A stretch of DNA of 14,476 nt from GCA-2746795 sp964643965 (GTDB lineage Bacteria > Chloroflexota > Anaerolineae > Promineifilales > Promineifilaceae), in contig CAZXVH010000124.1 of the NCBI GenBank assembly GCA_964643965.1, forward strand, positions 1-14,476. Reading direction: 5' to 3'. A model generated the notes under the pieces. It ran no database searches and was not told where the DNA came from. It saw nothing but the letters and a program-made list of their open reading frames with translations. Made by a program: the position numbers and the translations under genes. Below, one piece after another: positions 7,765 through 11,603 of this stretch. The first letter of the stretch is position 1. Every line of letters starts with the position of its first letter.

Positions 7765-7774
7765 CAGGAGCCGG
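7743..7774 (+). promoter_or_regulatory. Candidate -1 ribosomal frameshift site (A7 run plus stem-loop)
   Basis: The run of seven A (7743-7749) is read gcA-AAA-AAA in the ACP frame, a canonical slippery heptamer phase. After 5 nt, CCGGCT (7755-7760) pairs perfectly with AGCCGG (7769-7774) across an 8-nt loop. A longer, competing stem (7766-7777 with 7797-7808, one mismatch) follows. Slipping back one base joins the ACP frame to the KR-DH frame and bypasses the TAG at 7762. A missing A in the assembly would look the same. Confidence 0.45.
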
Positions 7775-7856
7775 CGCCTCGCCCCACGTCAATCGCGCGC
7801 CTGCTCCTACCAACCACGCGATTACAAGAAATGTCGTTGTCTTAAAGACGCTGCCC

Positions 7857-10265
7857 ATGCCAGATTTTCTGGCTTACACGTTGCCTGCCTCCCACGTTTG
7901 CCTCCTCACCGATGACGGCACAGAGACCACGACCCACCTGGCGCAATCGTTGCTTGAACGAGGTTGGCGGGTGGTCGTTCTCAGCTTCCCGCCCTCGGTT
8001 GTGGCTACGCAAGCGGCGCTGCCAGCCGGTGTCGAGCGCGTGAGTTTGGAAAATTTGGATGAGGATCATTTGGTGGAACGGATAACGGCCACTTCGACGG
8101 CGCTCAGTGCAAGCGTTGGTCCGATTGGCTCTTTCATCCACTTACACCCACCCCAAGCCGACTCTGCTACTATACTCAAGCAAGTTTTCTTCATCGCCAA
8201 GCACCTCAAAGCCAGCCTGAATGATGCGGCGCAGCAACATACACGCGCCAGTTTCATCACTGTCACGAGCATGGATGGCGCGTTGGGACTGGACGGCGAA
8301 ATCCCCTTCAACTCCATCGACGGCGGACTGGCTGGTCTCACCAAAACGCTCAACCTGGAATGGACAAAGGTTTTCTGCCGCGCCATCGACTTGCACCCTG
8401 GCTTCACGCCAGACCAAGCCGCCGCTTACGTTTTGGCCGAACTCCACGACCCCAACCGGTTGATCACCGAAGTGGGCTATGGCAACCAGGGGCGCGTCAC
8501 CCTGGATACAGTCGAAACCCCGCTGGAAGATACCATCCCTGACAGCCAAATCACACCTGATTCGGTTTTTGTGGTCAGTGGCGGCGCCAAAGGCATTACG
8601 GCCGATTGTGTCATCAATCTGGCGCAGCAGTATCAATGCAAATTTGTCCTGTTGGGTCGTTCCGACATCAGCAATGTGGACACCAGTTGGCTCGTGGGTC
8701 GCCCCGATGAAGCGGCGCTCAAACGGCAGATCATGGAACGGCTCATCGCCCAGGGCGAAAAGCCCACGCCGCTGCTCATCGGCCAGTTGGCGCGGTCTAT
8801 CGGCTCCAAGCAAGCGATTGAAGCCACGCTGCAAGCTGTCGCCGAAGCCGGCAGCCAGGTGGAATATCTGCCGGTGGATGTGACCAACGCCACCGCTTTA
8901 CAATTAGCGCTGGCAGGTGCGGTGCAGCGGCTTGGCCCCATCAGCGGCATCATCCATGGCGCGGGGGTTCTCTCCGACAAGCTCATCGAAAAGAAAACGG
9001 AGCAGGATTTCAAGGCGGTTTACAGTACCAAAGTGGACGGCTTGAATGCGCTGCTGCAAGCGGTTCCAGTCCAGCAGTTAACGCATCTGGTGCTGTTCTC
9101 TTCGGCGGCCGGTTTCTATGGCAATGTGGGGCAAGCAGACTACGCCATCGCCAACGACATCCTCAATAAGACCGCCCATCTCATCAAGCAGCAGCACCCA
9201 GGCTGCCACGTGGTCGCCATTGATTGGGGGCCGTGGGATGGCGGCATGGTCACGCCCGCCCTCAAGCAGCTATTTGCCGAACGCAACATCCACGTCATCC
9301 CGATTGAGGTGGGCGCCTGGATGTTGGCAAACGAATTGAGCGCGGCCAACCACGCCATCTGCCAGACGGTTGTTGGCGGGGCGCTGGCTTTCCCCGACGA
9401 AGCGGTGGGCGGTGCGTTGCAAACCCATCATATCCATCGCTTTTTGAGCGAAGCCGCCAATCCCTTTTTGCAAGACCATGTCATCGGCGGCAATGCCGTT
9501 TTGCCAACGGTTTGCGCCATCGCCTGGATGGGCAGTGTGTGTGAGCAGTTGTATCCCGGCTACACCATGGCCAGCTGCGACAATTATCAGGTGTTGAAAG
9601 GCATTGTTTTTGACGAGACACATCCTGAAAGCAAGGAATACGTGCTGCAATTGGCAGAAACGGCAAAGGGGGACGGCGTGATTCGCTTCAAGGCGCTGGT
9701 TTCCAGCCAAAGTGAAGCGGGCAAACCCCGCTTCCATTACCGCGCAGAAATTACGCTGCAAACCACCTTGCCCGAAGCGCCCGTTTACGATGAGTTCAAT
9801 GCGGCCGTCATCAATCCCATCAGCAAAGAAGAGCTTTATCAAAACGGTACGCTGTTCCACGGCCCAGACTTCCAGGGTGTGGCGCAGGTGCTGAACATCA
9901 GCCCCCAAAAGGTGACGATGCGCTGCGAATTGCCCCCCCTTTCTGATAGGGAGCAAGGGCAGTTCCCGGTGCAAAGTTTCAACCCGTTCATCGCCGATGG
10001 ACAGTTCCAAAGTATGGTCATCTGGGCGCGTCATTTCCATGATGCGGGTAGTTTGCCTTTGCACACGGATCGTGGCGAACAGTTCCGCCCGATTCCGTTT
10101 GGCGTGACCACGTATGTGACGATGGAAGTGAAAGAAAGCTCAGAGAGTAAGTTGGTGGCTGATATATTGACGCATGATGAAAACGGCCGTTTGTATGCCC
10201 GTGTTCTGGGTGCGCAAGTAACCATCAGTAAACAGTTGAACCATCTGTTTGTACCTGCTGGATAA
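7857..10265 (+). CDS. pfaA: PfaA-like synthase, C-terminal part: KR-DH
   Basis: Ketoreductase plus dehydratase portion of the PfaA-like synthase; it reduces and dehydrates the beta-keto intermediate. From the ATG at 7857 it has 802 residues. The KR structural half spans about 1-230. The NADPH site is VVSGGAKGI (239-247), and SSAAG (Ser415/416), Tyr429 and Asn433 form the catalytic set. The hot-dog dehydratase has HVIGGNAVLP (His541) and ADGQFQ (Asp714, Gln718). The ATG is probably not the true start. It has no Shine-Dalgarno, and the same frame is open back to 7737 with linker and conserved KR-entry sequence (RNVVVLKTLPMPD) upstream of the ATG. In known PfaA proteins this part is fused to the ACPs. 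It should be read as the continuation of the preceding CDS via a -1 shift near 7743-7749. No terminator is evident right after the stop. Confidence 0.88.
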   Translation: MPDFLAYTLPASHVCLLTDDGTETTTHLAQSLLERGWRVVVLSFPPSVVATQAALPAGVERVSLENLDEDHLVERITATSTALSASVGPIGSFIHLHPPQADSATILKQVFFIAKHLKASLNDAAQQHTRASFITVTSMDGALGLDGEIPFNSIDGGLAGLTKTLNLEWTKVFCRAIDLHPGFTPDQAAAYVLAELHDPNRLITEVGYGNQGRVTLDTVETPLEDTIPDSQITPDSVFVVSGGAKGITADCVINLAQQYQCKFVLLGRSDISNVDTSWLVGRPDEAALKRQIMERLIAQGEKPTPLLIGQLARSIGSKQAIEATLQAVAEAGSQVEYLPVDVTNATALQLALAGAVQRLGPISGIIHGAGVLSDKLIEKKTEQDFKAVYSTKVDGLNALLQAVPVQQLTHLVLFSSAAGFYGNVGQADYAIANDILNKTAHLIKQQHPGCHVVAIDWGPWDGGMVTPALKQLFAERNIHVIPIEVGAWMLANELSAANHAICQTVVGGALAFPDEAVGGALQTHHIHRFLSEAANPFLQDHVIGGNAVLPTVCAIAWMGSVCEQLYPGYTMASCDNYQVLKGIVFDETHPESKEYVLQLAETAKGDGVIRFKALVSSQSEAGKPRFHYRAEITLQTTLPEAPVYDEFNAAVINPISKEELYQNGTLFHGPDFQGVAQVLNISPQKVTMRCELPPLSDREQGQFPVQSFNPFIADGQFQSMVIWARHFHDAGSLPLHTDRGEQFRPIPFGVTTYVTMEVKESSESKLVADILTHDENGRLYARVLGAQVTISKQLNHLFVPAG

Positions 10266-10470
10266 GGTTCACAAGGATGCGCGTAAGTTCTGTTGATGTG
10301 CAGAGTTCGCACATGGGCGTGGGCGCACAAAAAGCCGTGCCCTGATCTGCGTCAACAAAATCTGCACCCACCCGGTTCACAAAGTATGCTTGTGGGCAAA
10401 TGATTTCTTTGTTAAACTGTGAATAAGTACGAATTTCTGATTTTCTTACTTTTGGAAAAGGAACAACATT
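10266..10470. other. Intergenic region between KR-DH and the toxin-antitoxin cassette
   Basis: About 205 bases. A 9-nt direct repeat GGTTCACAA (10266-10274 and 10374-10382) flanks 99 nt. Inside is a 6-bp dyad ATGTGC/GCACAT (10296-10314) without a T-run. The second half becomes AT-rich and holds a promoter candidate. Confidence 0.5.
10390..10418 (+). promoter_or_regulatory. Promoter candidate for the toxin-antitoxin cassette
   Basis: TTGTGG (10390-10395), a 17-nt spacer, then TAAACT (10413-10418), about 50 nt before the antitoxin ATG. It is a moderate match to sigma-70 consensus in a locally AT-rich stretch. Confidence 0.3.
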
Positions 10471-10767
10471 ATGTTAAATGATATGACCACTGGTTCTCAA
10501 CCATTCACCGTGCAAATACGGTCACGAGGGCAAATGACCATCCCGCGTAAACTGCGGGATGCGCTATCCATTGTAGAAGGCGACACTGTATCCCTCTTCC
10601 AGATAGGCGAGGTAGTTGTGCTGGCTTCTCGGCCGCCACGCGCCTATGAATTGGCAGATAAAATTGTTGATTTGATGGAGAGTGAAGGAGTTACATTGGC
10701 AGATTTGCTGGCAGATTTACCCCAAATACGACAAGACATCTATAAGGAGCGGCAAGCGCCTTCATGA
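10471..10767 (+). CDS. AbrB/MazE-type antitoxin
   Basis: A 98-residue protein with an N-terminal SpoVT/AbrB swapped-hairpin DNA-binding domain at about residues 9-55, seen in VQIRSRGQMTIPRKLRDAL and the GDTVSLFQIGEVVVLASR strands. The C-terminal half (about 60-98) is likely the toxin-neutralising segment. AAGGA (10458-10462) lies 8 nt before the ATG. It overlaps the PIN toxin gene by 4 nt (ATGA), the usual antitoxin-first arrangement, so the pair is translationally coupled. By family precedent it should bind its own promoter with or without the toxin and neutralise the PIN RNase. The pair lies between two megasynthase genes, an odd place for such a cassette. Confidence 0.85.
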   Translation: MLNDMTTGSQPFTVQIRSRGQMTIPRKLRDALSIVEGDTVSLFQIGEVVVLASRPPRAYELADKIVDLMESEGVTLADLLADLPQIRQDIYKERQAPS

Positions 10768-11204
10768 TTCCAACTGTATTTGTGGATGCCAATATCTTAA
10801 TTGCGGGCAGTGCTTCACGCACAGGCGCCAGTCGTGTCGTTTTAGCATTAGCTGAATTTGGCATGATCCAACTGGTGGTCTCGCGGCAAGTTTTAGATGA
10901 AACAGAACGGAATATCCGTCTGAAATTGCCCGAAATGCTGCCTTTACTGTCGGAACTGCTTCTGCATCTCAATCTGCAAGTTTTAGACGACCCTGCGCCA
11001 GAGCAATATGCACGTTGGTTCTCACTCATTGAGGCGAAAGATGCTCCTATTTTGGAAACGGCCGTTCAAGTTGCACCAGATTACTTTTTAACACTCAATA
11101 GCAAAGATTTCACGCCGGAAGTTGCTCAAGCCACAGGGCTTGTCATCCAATCTCCCGGCGAATTTGTGCAACATATTCGTCACATGTTCAGTCAACATCT
11201 GTGA
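10764..11204 (+). CDS. PIN-domain ribonuclease toxin (VapC-like/PIN_3-like)
   Basis: A 146-residue PIN-fold protein, probably a metal-dependent RNase toxin paired with the AbrB-type antitoxin it overlaps. Visible acidic residues are Asp8 in FVDANILIAG, Glu46/Glu48 in VLDETERNI, Asp93 in KDAPILETA, and Asp115 in TLNSKDF. That last motif is the style seen in PIN_3-type proteins rather than the TGDKDF of classical VapC. The active-site set looks complete. AAGGAG at 10743-10748 is 15 nt upstream, so coupling through the ATGA overlap is the likely mode of translation. The codons for Glu-Thr-Ala-Val (11055-11066) contain a full AACGGCCGTT palindrome. Confidence 0.83.
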   Translation: MIPTVFVDANILIAGSASRTGASRVVLALAEFGMIQLVVSRQVLDETERNIRLKLPEMLPLLSELLLHLNLQVLDDPAPEQYARWFSLIEAKDAPILETAVQVAPDYFLTLNSKDFTPEVAQATGLVIQSPGEFVQHIRHMFSQHL

Positions 11205-11246
11205 CTGTGCGTAAAGAGTTGAATGCTTGGAAGGAGTATCTAAATC

Positions 11247-11594
11247 ATGCCCATATATCAGACATTGGATGAACTGACGGTTGACTACTTCACAACGCAT
11301 CCAGAAGAAGTCGATGAATTTGTGACCGAGATTTTTGCTGAATATGCCCAAGATGGGGATTCAGCCGCTTTGCTATCTGCACTGCGCTCGATTGCCAGGG
11401 CTAAAGGGATTTCCAACATCGCTGAAGAGGCAAATATGAGTCGTCAGGGTGTGCAAAAGGCGTTGTCGGCCAAAGGCAATCCCCGCTTCGATAGCATCAA
11501 CGCTATTATCCACGCTATGGGCTTCCAGTTAATGCCACAAAAGATGGGGGAAACGGCCGTTGCCGAGTCCCGCGCTGAATACAAAATAAAGTAA
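11247..11594 (+). CDS. HigA-type addiction-module antidote protein, no adjacent cognate toxin
   Basis: A 115-residue protein with an HTH at about residues 45-90 (ALLSALRSIARAKGISNIAE, then MSRQGVQKALS and PRFDSINAIIHAMGFQL). This pattern belongs to the putative addiction-module antidote family, whose members are normally encoded next to a small RelE/HigB-like toxin. No such toxin is seen on either side; the upstream neighbour is the PIN toxin, 42 nt away. AAGGAG (11231-11236) lies 10 nt before the ATG. It may be an orphan antitoxin, or a third component of the AbrB-PIN module acting as regulator (inference). The tail (about 103-115) contains ETAV encoded by a palindrome. It ends 9 nt before the next synthase gene and in the same frame. 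Confidence 0.8.
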   Translation: MPIYQTLDELTVDYFTTHPEEVDEFVTEIFAEYAQDGDSAALLSALRSIARAKGISNIAEEANMSRQGVQKALSAKGNPRFDSINAIIHAMGFQLMPQKMGETAVAESRAEYKIK

Positions 11595-11603
11595 ACAGAC
11601 ACT

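Noticed and set aside
7857..7859. ATG 7857 as an ordinary start of an independent KR-DH gene
   Set aside because: There is no Shine-Dalgarno, and conserved KR-entry sequence is encoded upstream of it in the same frame, so it is more likely internal to a fused protein. It is kept as the formal start only because no other standard start codon exists in the frame after 7737.
3558..10330. Many long reading frames on the minus strand and in other plus frames over the synthase genes
   Set aside because: They lie opposite clearly conserved domains, have GC-rich low-complexity translations and lack ribosome sites; they are shadows of the real genes.
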